This document shows positions 1 through 7,317 of a DNA stretch of 15,576 nucleotides, in pieces. Origin of the DNA: JACCXG01 sp963785755 (lineage in GTDB: Bacteria > Acidobacteriota > Vicinamibacteria > Vicinamibacterales > 2-12-FULL-66-21); the NCBI GenBank assembly GCA_963785755.1, contig CAWAXG010000029.1, positions 1-15,576 of the forward strand, written 5' to 3'. Under the pieces are notes generated by a model that did not search any database, was not told where the DNA came from, and saw nothing but the letters and a program-made list of their open reading frames with translations. The position numbers were made by a program, and so were the translations under genes. Each line of letters starts with the position of its first letter. Position 1 is the first letter of the stretch.

Positions 1-1
1 G

Positions 2-495
2 GACGTGGCGGATGTCATGGCGCTGATGCAGCTGGCGCGACGGCTGCCCTACGCGGACGCGGACAACGTGTCTGGTACGGGCTTTCACGCGGCGGCACGA
101 TGTCGTTTCTCGCGCTCAAACAGGGCTTCCCCGCGAAAGCCACCGCCGTCGTCGGCGCCTTGTTCGATTTCGAAGCCATGGACCGCCGCGCGCCGGAGAT
201 GGTGAAGATGGCCATGGCGGGCAACGACGACTTCGCCCGCGACGCCGCGGCGGTGCTGCGCGCCCGGTCGGTAATGAACTGGCCGGAACAGATCGGCGTC
301 CCGCTGCTCATCATCCACGGCGCGAACGATCAGGAAGTGCCCGCGGTAGACGCCATGGCGTTCGCCACGCCATCGCTGAGCTTCGAAACGCTACCAGTTG
401 ATCGTGTATGCGGATGACGTGCACGAGGCCGCGGTCAACCGGCGCGATCGCGACGCGCAATCGTCGCGTGGTTCAGGCAAAAGCTTCCCCGCTGA
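2..495 (+). pseudogene. Decayed S9-type alpha/beta hydrolase (prolyl oligopeptidase/dienelactone hydrolase-like), cut by the left edge
   Basis: All three parts of a serine-hydrolase triad can be read, but not in one frame. The nucleophile elbow G-L-S-R-G-G (Ser codon 85-87) sits in the frame that continues as MSFLALKQGF; the acid is Asp at 328-330 in IHGANDQEVP; the His is in VYADDVHEAAVNRRDRDA (codon 422-424) in another frame; and the C-terminal AIVAWFRQKLPR with stop at 493-495 returns to the previous frame. Frame changes are needed near 70-72 (one base lost between DNV and WYG), in 369-391, and near 455. The spacing Ser-Asp-His is that of an S9 catalytic domain. Upstream residues (MALMQLARRLPYADADNV) match the helix before the nucleophile strand in that family. 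The N-terminal propeller, if any, is outside the window. It is most likely a dead peptidase; sequencing indels are the alternative. Confidence 0.8.
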
Positions 496-507
496 CACCC
501 AGAATTC

Positions 508-532
508 GCCTGATCTCCCGCCGGCATCAGGC
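508..532. terminator. Hairpin just after the hydrolase relic
   Basis: A 7-bp perfect stem (GCCTGAT / ATCAGGC) with an 11-nt GC-rich loop begins 12 nt after the stop codon at 495. There is no T-run after it, so intrinsic termination is only a guess; its position supports a former 3' end. Confidence 0.3.
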
Positions 533-597
533 GAGGAGGCGCGCCGCGGATCGCCGCACCGGCACTGGCCGTCCGCGGCCCTCTTCCGCAGGGCGCA

Positions 598-637
598 CTT
601 CGACGTTGCTCAGTGCGCCCCCTGAGCAAAGTCGAAG
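598..637. repeat. Palindromic intergenic repeat (REP-like), 16-bp arms
   Basis: CTTCGACGTTGCTCAG (598-613) and CTGAGCAAAGTCGAAG (622-637) are reverse complements with one mismatch, around the 8-nt loop tgcgcccc. A stem of this length in a non-coding stretch, without a T-tract, fits a dispersed REP-like palindrome better than a terminator. A very similar sequence type (CTTCGAC..GCTCAG palindromes) is known to me from intergenic DNA of many GC-rich bacteria; that comparison is from memory. Confidence 0.7.
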
Positions 638-925
638 GGGCGGGAAAACCGTCTCCGCTCATACCCTCGCTGCGCTCGATGCCGCGGCGAGTACGGGATG
701 CGTGTGGATGACAATGCCAGGCGCACTGATGCGCCGGTGGTCGCGTGGATCTACGCGGATCACAGTGACCGAACTCGCCGCGAGGAATCGCGTCGCCGGT
801 TTTCCGGCAATGCCCGCGCGCGGCCAGGTCGTGCGCGGGACGTCGGTGCCGCGCCCTGCTCCACACGTCCGCGGCCGCCCAGCACCGGCACGGCCCACGT
901 GCCCGCGATGAGGACGAAATGGCGC
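638..925. other. No gene recognised
   Basis: Open frames exist here on both strands (for example 408-911 plus and 435-1025 minus), but their translations are Arg/Ala/Pro-rich, without domain-like pattern, and overlap each other, as expected from high GC. I find no credible coding region, RNA gene or ordered repeat in this stretch. Confidence 0.5.
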
Positions 926-1027
926 GCGGGCCGACGTCGGTCCGTGTCGACATTCGTCGTTCAGCACGCGTTGGAGGTCGTGACCATCGCTCGTCAGCGG
1001 GGTGCGCCGGAGCATGTCGGGGCACGG
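926..1027 (-). repeat. Dispersed ~100-bp repeat, copy 1
   Basis: This segment aligns along its length with 15190-15291 in the same orientation. The last 35 bases (993-1027) match 15257-15291 with one difference, and the first ~65 bases match with scattered substitutions and one or two small gaps (shared blocks include cgggccgacgt, gtcgtgacc, gcgccggagcatgtcgg). The inverted terminus that is perfect in the other copy (gttagcgggg / ccccgctaac) is kept here only on one side (gtcagcgggg); the partner has decayed to cgcgacgcggctagc. It lies in gene-free DNA. Strand is given relative to the NmrA-side copy and is arbitrary. Confidence 0.8.
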
Positions 1028-1114
1028 CGCGACGCGGCTAGCGCGAGGGCGTCAGTCCTCCTTCTGAAAATCCTGGTTCTGGCGGCGGTGTCTTTTCTTC
1101 ACAAGGAGGAGGCC

Positions 1115-1138
1115 GTGCGCCGATTTGCTTCGGCGCAC
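1115..1138. repeat. Perfect 9-bp hairpin
   Basis: GTGCGCCGA (1115-1123), loop tttgct, TCGGCGCAC (1130-1138). The purine-rich acaaggaggaggcc lies immediately before it, but no open frame starts behind it, so it does not act as a ribosome site for a visible gene. No T-tract follows. Confidence 0.5.
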
Positions 1139-1477
1139 TGCGGATCATCCGCATGGACGGAGCCCGAGGTTGTGCAGGTCGTATTGACCAAAGAACGTGT
1201 CGCGCCACGTCGCAATCTTCTGCCTGCGAAGCAACGGCGAAAAATCACTCCCCTGCTGCCTACGAGGCATTTTTCGACCTGACGCTGCGCGCTGGCCGCA
1301 TCGCGCGTCGGGCCGACATGGCTCCGCTGCGCTGACCCGCCGGCGAAGAACCGCGTCAATGCCAACTGGGTGAGCGGCTCGTTCGTCTGGATGCGCAGTC
1401 GGCCGGCGCGACCGTTCCCGCCGTGAGCATGAGCACTTCCCGATGCCGCCGATTCCTGTGGCGTCGGAGTCTATAGC
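1139..1477. other. No gene recognised, possibly further relics
   Basis: A minus-strand frame continues from the peptidase relic down to 1145, but it loses resemblance to that family after about 1478. One short phrase in it (ATWRDTFFGQYDLHNLGLRP, minus, about 1150-1215) reads like real protein, yet I cannot name its family. Nothing else stands out. Confidence 0.3.
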
Positions 1478-1954
1478 GGGTTTGTCGCGCAGGACATCCT
1501 CGAGCGCCTTGCCGGGTCGAGGTTCGGGGTACCGCCCGTAGAAAAAGCCCTTGCCGTTCTCGTCCACGCAACGCTGAGGGACCTCACCCAGCGAATCACG
1601 TCGGGCAGCTCCCTGCCTGTGCCGAGCTCACGGACGCAATACGTCGACCAGTCCGAGCCGCCTTGAGACTGAGCCGTACGCGAAGTGCCGTCCGTCGGGC
1701 GACGGGAAAAAAGCTGAGAGGGCAATCGAACCGTCCGGCGACAGACTGTTCGGATCGAGCACCACGGTTTCCGGGCTGTTCAGCGTCTCGCGCTTGAAAA
1801 CGACAGCCTGCCGCTGCAGTCCGGTGTTCCGGCTGTAGAACCAGTGCCCGCCTTCGTATTGCGGCGGGTCACCTTCGGATAGCCAGAGGAACGAGCGACT
1901 CGCGGAGCCGATAGAAATACACTCCGCGACTGCGCGTTCCCTATCCGTCGTCAC
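1478..1954 (-). pseudogene. Fragment of a prolyl oligopeptidase (S9A) N-terminal propeller
   Basis: Three frames join to give a continuous S9A-like propeller segment: HWFYSRNTGLQRQAVVFKRE and TVVLDPNSLSPDGSIALSAF, then FPSPDGRHFAYG (frame ending 1628), then QGGSDWSTYCVRELGTGREL (frame 1471-1725), then GKGFFYGRYPEPRPGKALED (frame 1145-1567). S9A enzymes cut short peptides after proline and have about 700 residues; only ~160 of the propeller remain. The N-terminal lid strand region before it and the whole catalytic domain with Ser-Asp-His are missing. At least two frame changes are required (near 1680 and near 1565). It lies 67 nt downstream of the kinase stop on the same strand, so it may once have been downstream in the same transcript. 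Family assignment is firm; function is lost. Confidence 0.8.
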
Positions 1955-2021
1955 AGGTGGCAGGATCTCGGGCGCCGTTCAACGCGTCGTGAACTGGACG
2001 GCTGGGTTGAAGCGCTGATTG

Positions 2022-4721
2022 CTACTGGCGCAGCGCCGACGTCCAATTGAGGACGACCGTAATGGGCGTGGGGTCCCTCTCGGTGGCGGTGTTGACGAGA
2101 AACCGTTGCCCGTCGGGTGACACGTCGTAGATGTCGCTGACCGCGCGATCGGCCACCACGAACAGCTGCCGTGCCGGCGCAACCTGCAGCACCGGACCGG
2201 GCGTGATCGTCACGCTCATCACGCCGCCGTTTGGCGCCATGTAGAACAGCTCTTTCCCGTCGCGCCGCCATCGCGGCGTCTGGCCGCCGGTGAGGGACAC
2301 TCGTCGCCGCGAGCCGACGGCATCGATCGGCGTCACGTAGATTTCAGGCGCACCCGACTCATCCGACTCGAACGCGATCCAGCGCCCATCAGGCGAGAAC
2401 ACCGCATCTCGCTCCTCGAACGGCGTTCGAAGAAGCGGGAGTGGCTTTCGTTCGCCGATCAGCGGCAGCATCCACAAGTCCGCCCTGGTGATGCGATCCT
2501 CTTCGAGGTAGATCAGGCGTTGATTGTCGAGAGACACATCAAGGGGATGCTGGACGCCGGGCGACGCCAATACGACTTCCTGGTTACCGGCGCCCTCGAG
2601 CGCCTTCTCGTGGATATCGGGCGGGCCCTCTCGGTCGGACCGAAAGACGATGCGTTTGCCTCCGGCCGACCAGATCGGATTCACCTCGTCGGTCTCCTGG
2701 TACGTGAAGCGCCTTGGCACGCCTCGGTCGACGTCCTGCCACCAGACGTCTGAAATCCCGGTCCGCACGTCGACCACATCCACGGCGAGGCGTTGCCCGT
2801 CTGGTGACAACCGCAGGCTCTTGATCGGGCCAGGCATGGTCAGCGTGTCGAGCACCTGGCCGTTGCGATCGAACCACACGAGCCTGGGCGAGTAATTGAT
2901 GTTCGTCTCAAACGCCAGCACGCCGGTCTGCGATGCGGTAAACCTGGCCGTCCCTGTTGGCTTGAACACGCGCACTCCCTCGGCGATGGCTGTCGGCTCG
3001 CCGAGCACTCTGAAGTTGTCGAGATCGAATCGCTGCGCCAGCAGGGTTCCGTCGTTAACGTAGACGACGTGCCCCGAAGCGGTGTACTCGACTCGCGAGG
3101 CTGCATCGACGACAAGTTTCGGCACAGCGCCATCGAGCGACCCGAGGTAAAGCGGCGTCCGAAGCGAGCCCTGCTTCTGAACCGAGCGCTCCATCGCCCT
3201 GAAAAGGAAGTGCCGGCCGTCGGGAAGAAACTGCGGCCAGTTATGACTAACAGTCCCTGTCAATGGATCGACCACCGTAACCTGCTGGGGGGTGCCACCA
3301 TCTTCAGACACGCTCATGATGCCCCGCTCTGACGCGACATCGGCTCCAAACAGGATGGTGCCAAATTGGTTCCATGCCGGAACGCCTTCGAAGGCGGCGT
3401 CGCAGATGGTGCGCGGCGAACCACCGCTGACCTCTACCTTCTTGAGCTTGCCTTCCGCGCCGAATCCGATGAAGCGGCTGTCGGGGGACCAGAACGGTGA
3501 GAATGCCCCTTCTGTGCCTGGGATCACCTTGAAATCGGTCTCTCCCAGCGGCCGCAGCCAGAGTCGACTGCGGCCATCCGAGACTGCGGCCAGGGCGAGA
3601 TAGCGACCGTCCGGTGAGACGGCCAGTGACGTCGTGATCTCGCTTCGAGCCTCGACGCCGCGGCTTGATGTGGACGGGAGCGTCAGGGTAAACCGCGCGG
3701 CCTCGGGCGGGGTGGCGGCGGGCCGCTGCATCAGAAGGTAGCCGAGCGCCAGCGCGGCCAGCGCGAAGATTGCCGCGACGGCCCACCCCCACGGTGCGGC
3801 AGCGCGGCGTGGGCCCATGTTGTCGATGCCGGCGACCGCGTCGCTTGTCGTGGAGATCCATCTGAGCTCGTCCGCGAGATCCCGGGCCGTCTGCCATCGT
3901 CTCTCAGGATCCTTCTCGAGGCACTTGCAGACGATGCGTTCGAGCGCGGGTGGCGCAACCGGCTGCAGGGTCTTCAACGGCGGAGGCTGCGACGACATGA
4001 TCGCGGTGATGAGACTCGCCTGGCTGCTCCCTGCGAACGCCCTTCTGCCGGTGGCCATCTCGTAGACAACCGCGCCGAACGCGAAAATGTCAGTGCGGGG
4101 GTCTGCCTCTTTGCCCTCGAGCTGTTCCGGCGCCATGTATTGGAACGTTCCCAGGATGGTGCCCGGAGTAGTCATCGCTTGAGGCGGGGCCGTCGGCAGC
4201 TCGGACAGGCGGCTGGCAGCAACAGCGGCCTCGCTCGTCTTCGCGAGACCGAAATCGAGGAGCTTCACTCCCGATTTGGTCAGCATCACGTTCCCGGGCT
4301 TGAGATCCCGATGAATGATGCCCTTGTGATGCGCCGCAGCCAGGGCGTCCGCAATCTGGATCGCGAGACGCAGCGCTTCATCGACAGGTACGGCGGACTT
4401 TTCAGACCCGCCACGTGAGAGACGATCCGCGAGCGTTTCGCCCTCGAGGAACTCCATCACGAGGAAGGCTGTCCCTGCCTGCTCACCGATGTCGTAGAGC
4501 GTGCAGACGTGGGGGTGCGTCAGCTGCGAAATCGCTCGCGCCTCACGGTCGAACCGCTGGCGGAACTGTGGATCGCTGGACAAGCTTTCGTGGAGGACCT
4601 TGATCGCGACGGCGCGATCGAGCCGCGTGTCTCGGCCTTTGTACACCTCGCCCATCCCACCTTCGCCGATCTGCGCGGTCACTTCGTAGACGCCGAGCCG
4701 CGTGCCGGGGGCGAGAGCCAA
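2022..4721 (-). CDS. Transmembrane Ser/Thr protein kinase with TolB/PD40-like C-terminal propeller
   Basis: An intact 899-residue protein. Residues ~12-290 form a Hanks-type kinase: glycine loop IGEGGMGEVY (18-27), ATP Lys41, catalytic loop HRDLKPGN (Asp139, Asn144), DFG (Asp156), and APE-equivalent APEQLEG (197-203). A single membrane helix lies at ~311-330 (WGWAVAAIFALAALALGYLL). The rest (~345-899) is repeated SPDGRYLAL / SPDSRFIGF / SPDGQRLAV / SPDGRWIAF units, i.e. a WD40-like TolB-type propeller, presumably outside the membrane, sensing a ligand or protein while the kinase acts in the cytoplasm. The start is TTG (4719-4721), chosen because the next in-frame starts would remove the glycine loop and because a TATAAT box sits 9 nt before it. 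No Shine-Dalgarno is visible. The gene stands alone, divergent from the methyltransferase. Substrate unknown. Confidence 0.95.
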   Translation of the reverse strand: MALAPGTRLGVYEVTAQIGEGGMGEVYKGRDTRLDRAVAIKVLHESLSSDPQFRQRFDREARAISQLTHPHVCTLYDIGEQAGTAFLVMEFLEGETLADRLSRGGSEKSAVPVDEALRLAIQIADALAAAHHKGIIHRDLKPGNVMLTKSGVKLLDFGLAKTSEAAVAASRLSELPTAPPQAMTTPGTILGTFQYMAPEQLEGKEADPRTDIFAFGAVVYEMATGRRAFAGSSQASLITAIMSSQPPPLKTLQPVAPPALERIVCKCLEKDPERRWQTARDLADELRWISTTSDAVAGIDNMGPRRAAAPWGWAVAAIFALAALALGYLLMQRPAATPPEAARFTLTLPSTSSRGVEARSEITTSLAVSPDGRYLALAAVSDGRSRLWLRPLGETDFKVIPGTEGAFSPFWSPDSRFIGFGAEGKLKKVEVSGGSPRTICDAAFEGVPAWNQFGTILFGADVASERGIMSVSEDGGTPQQVTVVDPLTGTVSHNWPQFLPDGRHFLFRAMERSVQKQGSLRTPLYLGSLDGAVPKLVVDAASRVEYTASGHVVYVNDGTLLAQRFDLDNFRVLGEPTAIAEGVRVFKPTGTARFTASQTGVLAFETNINYSPRLVWFDRNGQVLDTLTMPGPIKSLRLSPDGQRLAVDVVDVRTGISDVWWQDVDRGVPRRFTYQETDEVNPIWSAGGKRIVFRSDREGPPDIHEKALEGAGNQEVVLASPGVQHPLDVSLDNQRLIYLEEDRITRADLWMLPLIGERKPLPLLRTPFEERDAVFSPDGRWIAFESDESGAPEIYVTPIDAVGSRRRVSLTGGQTPRWRRDGKELFYMAPNGGVMSVTITPGPVLQVAPARQLFVVADRAVSDIYDVSPDGQRFLVNTATERDPTPITVVLNWTSALRQ

Positions 4722-4730
4722 TTGCTGTCG

Positions 4731-4736
4731 ATTATA
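4731..4736 (-). promoter_or_regulatory. -10 box TATAAT for the kinase gene
   Basis: On the minus strand TATAAT is followed by CGACAGCAA and then the TTG start. Transcription would begin at or within 1-3 nt of the start codon, so the mRNA would be leaderless or nearly so. No good -35 hexamer is seen 16-18 nt upstream. Confidence 0.5.
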
Positions 4737-4865
4737 CGGGCGTGGCGAGTGCGCGGGCGGGATTACTCCTGTGTGACGCCGAATGGACTTCCGATTCTCG
4801 GTACATTTTCAGAAGTCCCTTGCCGACTACTCGGGGGTATGCTCTATGCGGTCGGAGGCGAGCAC

Positions 4866-5580
4866 ATGTCCTCGGAACACCGCGTTCGTGACACGTTCGA
4901 TCGGCTGGCGAGCGAATATGACGAACTGAAACTGCGAGTGATCCCCGGATATCGTCAGGTCGAGGATCTCGCACTCCGCTACGCGAACGCGGCTGCGAGG
5001 AAGCGTGTGCTCGAGCTCGGATGCGGCTCGGCCGAATGGGCGGCAACGTTCCTCCGGAATCAACCAACCGCGAATTATGTCGCCGTCGAGTTCTCGCCAA
5101 AGATGCGCGACCTGGCCTCGAGGCGCCTCGAGAGCTACAGGAGACGCGTCCAGCTTCTCGATCAGGATCTGAACGACTCACTGCCAGGCGGACCGTTCGA
5201 CCTCGTTGTTTCGTTCTTCGCCATCCATCACCTCGAGAAGAAGCAGCGGCTCGTCGAGGAGGTCTTCGCATCCCTCGCGCCGGGTGGGTTGTTCCTCTAC
5301 GCGGACATCACGGTCGCGGCCGATCCGGCCCTCGAGCGAGCGTTCCAGGAGGGCTGGCTCGCATTCATGCTCGGAGCAGGGCTCGACCCCGAGCGGATTC
5401 CTCACGTGCTGGCGGACCATCGCGACAACGACCTCGCGGAATCGTCGTCGACGCAATTGTCGGTACTTGCGAGCGGCCGGGTTTACGCCTGCGGAGATCA
5501 TCTGGTGCTCGGAAAAGTTCGTCCTCTTCTACGGTGCCAAACCGATACCGGGGGACGTCGTCGTGTCCGGCGCGCATTGA
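4866..5580 (+). pseudogene. Class I SAM-dependent methyltransferase with one frameshift
   Basis: The start ATG (4866) has a good ribosome site GGAGG at 4854-4858. The N-terminus (VRDTFDRLASEYDELKLRVI) and motif I VLELGCGS (residues 48-55), then VAVEFSPKMRDLA, FDLVVSFFAIHHLE and LAPGGLFLYADITV give a typical Rossmann methyltransferase of the small-molecule (methyltransf_25-like) kind. In the starting frame the end becomes unlike protein (GKVRPLLRCQTDTG). One base later, the frame gives YLRAAGFTPAEIIWCSEKFV then LFYGAKPIPGDVVVSGAH and a stop at 5578-5580, exactly how such enzymes end. One extra G at about 5462-5463 explains this. Restored length is about 238 residues, normal for the family. In the unrepaired frame translation runs to 5696, over the next gene's start. 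Either a recent pseudogene or a sequence error. Substrate unknown. Confidence 0.85.
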
Positions 5581-5692
5581 ATTCGCGCCCCCTCCGCACG
5601 ATAATCCTCGCGATCTCAACGGGCTGGCGGAGCACGGCAAGGTGCGCAGCCGTCGGAAGCACAGCCTGCGGATCGAACGCAGGAGAATCTCG

Positions 5693-6751
5693 ATGAATCG
5701 ACGAACGTTCCTGACCGGAGCCGCTTCGGGCGCCGCGGCAGTTGTCGGCCTCACGGCCACGGGTATCGGGCAAGGCCAGGCGCCGGCGGGTCCACCGCCA
5801 GCCGGTGCCGCGCAGGCAGGCGGACGCGGCGGCGGGCGCGGCCGCGGCGGCCCCGCGAACGTTTCTGCTCAGAAACTGGCGCGCATCGCCATCATGACGC
5901 TGAACCACAGCAGCATCATCAAGCTGCCGTGGCAGGAGGCGACGCCGGCGCGGACGCTCGACATCTTCGACCTCCCGAAGTACTACGTCGACACCTATGG
6001 CGTGCGGAACGTCGAGTTCCAGAGCAACCACATCGCGCAGAACGCCGACACCCCCGACCTCGCGTACATCAAAGAGTTGAGGGCGCGGCTCGACGCCGCG
6101 GGCTCGAAGGCGAACCAGATCAACATCGAGATCGGGACGATGGCGCAGATGGGCCCCGACGGCAAGGCGGCGGCGCTCGCGGGCGACGCGCGCGAGGCCT
6201 GGCTCACGCGCGCGAAGAAATGGGTCGACTTCGCACCGGTCCTCGGCGTTACCCGTCTGATGCACAATCAGGGGGCACTCACCGACGACAGCAAGGCCGG
6301 CGTGATCTCGCTCTGGAAGGATCTGCAGGACTACGCGCGCCCGAAAGGCGTGATGATCTCGGGCGAAACGCGCGGCAGCGGCTTCCCCACCGCCGGCAAT
6401 CGCGGGCAGGGTCCGCCGCCGCCACCGCCGCCGCCAATGTCGAACCAGGAGCGCCTGCGGTACGTGTGGGGCATCCTCTGGGAGTGCACGCAGGCGGCCA
6501 ACGCGTACACGAACCTTGATTTCGGCGGCGAGACCCGCTTCCACAGCCAACAGGAGCTGCATGACGCGATCAAGGGGCTGCTGCCGAGGTCGGCCGGCAG
6601 CATGCACACGCGTATCAGCCCCACCTGGGACCTCGGCACGGCCATCCGATTCGCCGAGTCGATCGGATACAAGGGGCTCTACACGATCGAGGTGAACGAG
6701 GACGCGGCGGTACGCGTGCTCTACAACGCGATCCTCGGCAACCTGCCGTAG
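5693..6751 (+). CDS. Tat-exported xylose-isomerase-like TIM-barrel protein (sugar phosphate isomerase/epimerase family)
   Basis: 352 residues. ATG at 5693 is preceded by AGGAG at 5681-5685. The N-terminus MNRRTFLTGAASGAAAVVGL is a twin-arginine signal (RR at 3-4), so the protein is folded before export. A Gly/Arg/Pro-rich linker follows (residues ~24-60, including GGRGGGRGRGGP). From ~60 the AP-endonuclease-2-like barrel begins: ARIAIMTLNHSSIIKL, GVRNVEFQSNHI, INIEIGTMAQMG, GVTRLMHNQGALTD, GVMISGETRGSGF, NAYTNLDFGGETRF, and the terminal strand YKGLYTIEVNEDAAVRVLYN. Such proteins usually isomerise or epimerise sugars or process oxidised sugars; the substrate cannot be read from sequence. A run of eight prolines breaks the barrel near residue 245. 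It is 112 nt downstream of the methyltransferase on the same strand and probably has its own promoter. Confidence 0.9.
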   Translation: MNRRTFLTGAASGAAAVVGLTATGIGQGQAPAGPPPAGAAQAGGRGGGRGRGGPANVSAQKLARIAIMTLNHSSIIKLPWQEATPARTLDIFDLPKYYVDTYGVRNVEFQSNHIAQNADTPDLAYIKELRARLDAAGSKANQINIEIGTMAQMGPDGKAAALAGDAREAWLTRAKKWVDFAPVLGVTRLMHNQGALTDDSKAGVISLWKDLQDYARPKGVMISGETRGSGFPTAGNRGQGPPPPPPPPMSNQERLRYVWGILWECTQAANAYTNLDFGGETRFHSQQELHDAIKGLLPRSAGSMHTRISPTWDLGTAIRFAESIGYKGLYTIEVNEDAAVRVLYNAILGNLP

Positions 6752-6756
6752 CAGGA

Positions 6757-6794
6757 CCAGACTTCGCTCACGCTTCGCCGTGAGCTTCGTCTGG
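6757..6794. terminator. Strong hairpin after the isomerase-like gene
   Basis: CCAGAC-ttc-GCTCACG (6757-6772), loop cttcgc, CGTGAGC-ttc-GTCTGG (6779-6794): 13 paired bases with a symmetric 3-nt internal bulge, starting 6 nt after the stop. It lies between convergent frames and could stop transcription from both sides, though a T-tract is absent. Confidence 0.55.
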
Positions 6795-6799
6795 CAGGC

Positions 6800-7009
6800 T
6801 CAGTCTTCGCGCATGAACAGACCGGGCGCCCGATCGGCCAGCATGATGCGCCCGTAATCCTCGGCGGTGATCAACACCATCCGCGTCCGCACCTCGTCAT
6901 CGAACAGCGGGAAGAGGGACGCGCGGTCGAGCCGCCGATCCTCGAACTCGAGCCGGCACGACAGCAGGGATCGCTGGCTGACGTTGCGGAGCAGGTACCA
7001 GAGGCCCAT
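6800..7009 (-). CDS. Small unknown protein, possibly a relic
   Basis: 69 residues from ATG 7007-7009 to a stop at 6800. The sequence (MGLWYLLRNVSQRSLLSCRL, then FPLFDDEVRTRMVLITAEDY, ending LADRAPGLFMRED) is not low-complexity and has the look of a real protein, but I do not recognise a family. No ribosome site or promoter is evident. The frame is open further upstream to 7114 without protein-like sequence. It follows the SPFH relic on the same strand, so it may be part of the same decayed segment. Confidence 0.35.
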   Translation of the reverse strand: MGLWYLLRNVSQRSLLSCRLEFEDRRLDRASLFPLFDDEVRTRMVLITAEDYGRIMLADRAPGLFMRED

Positions 7010-7087
7010 CAGGCGTCGGCCCCGTCGGGTACACCGTCGATGAGGCGCCGTCCAGGTGAGTCGAATGCCGCGGGCGCGAAGGCTGCG

Positions 7088-7317
7088 AGATTCCCAGCGA
7101 GGAGACCATATCACTCGGCACGACCATCAGCGCGCCGCGCTCCTTGATCGACTCGTAGGTCATGTTCATCGCGCGAATCCGCAGGGCAATGGGGTTGCGC
7201 CGGTTCACGGCGACGCCTGCTCCATCTCGTCGGCCACCGCCAGCTCCGAATGTGCCAGGATGACCCGCGCCTCGCTCTCGCGATCTCCCTGGGCCTTGCG
7301 GCTGATCGCATCAACGG
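7088..7317 (-). pseudogene. Relic of an SPFH/band-7 (slipin-like) protein, C-terminal part
   Basis: DAISRKAQGDRESEARVILA and HSELAVADEMEQAS (frame ending 7205) continue, after loss of one base near 7208, into NRRNPIALRIRAMNMTYESI and KERGALMVVPSDMVSSLG. This is the conserved region after the SPFH domain of slipin/stomatin-like membrane proteins: the ISRKAQAERE..A coiled coil, then NPTALHLRAMNMLYEA, then the VVPS motif. The whole N-terminal half (membrane helix and SPFH core) is absent because the segment begins right at the stop codon of the beta-barrel gene (7311-7313), which marks a junction. The tail beyond SSLG is unlike protein. These proteins normally organise membrane microdomains, often with an NfeD partner, which is not seen here. 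Confidence 0.75.

Noticed and set aside
435..1025. Overlapping plus and minus frames in 408-1025
   Set aside because: Mutually exclusive, Arg/Ala/Pro-rich, and the minus frame starts inside the dispersed repeat, so they are chance frames.
5455..5470. Programmed ribosomal frameshift in the methyltransferase
   Set aside because: No slippery heptamer or downstream pseudoknot is apparent, and the other broken genes in the window need indels of both signs, so accidental indels are simpler.
5498..6607. 369-residue minus-strand open frame
   Set aside because: Antisense to the well-supported Tat/isomerase gene; the translation is Arg/Ala/Val/Leu-rich without family pattern, typical of the shadow of a GC-rich gene.
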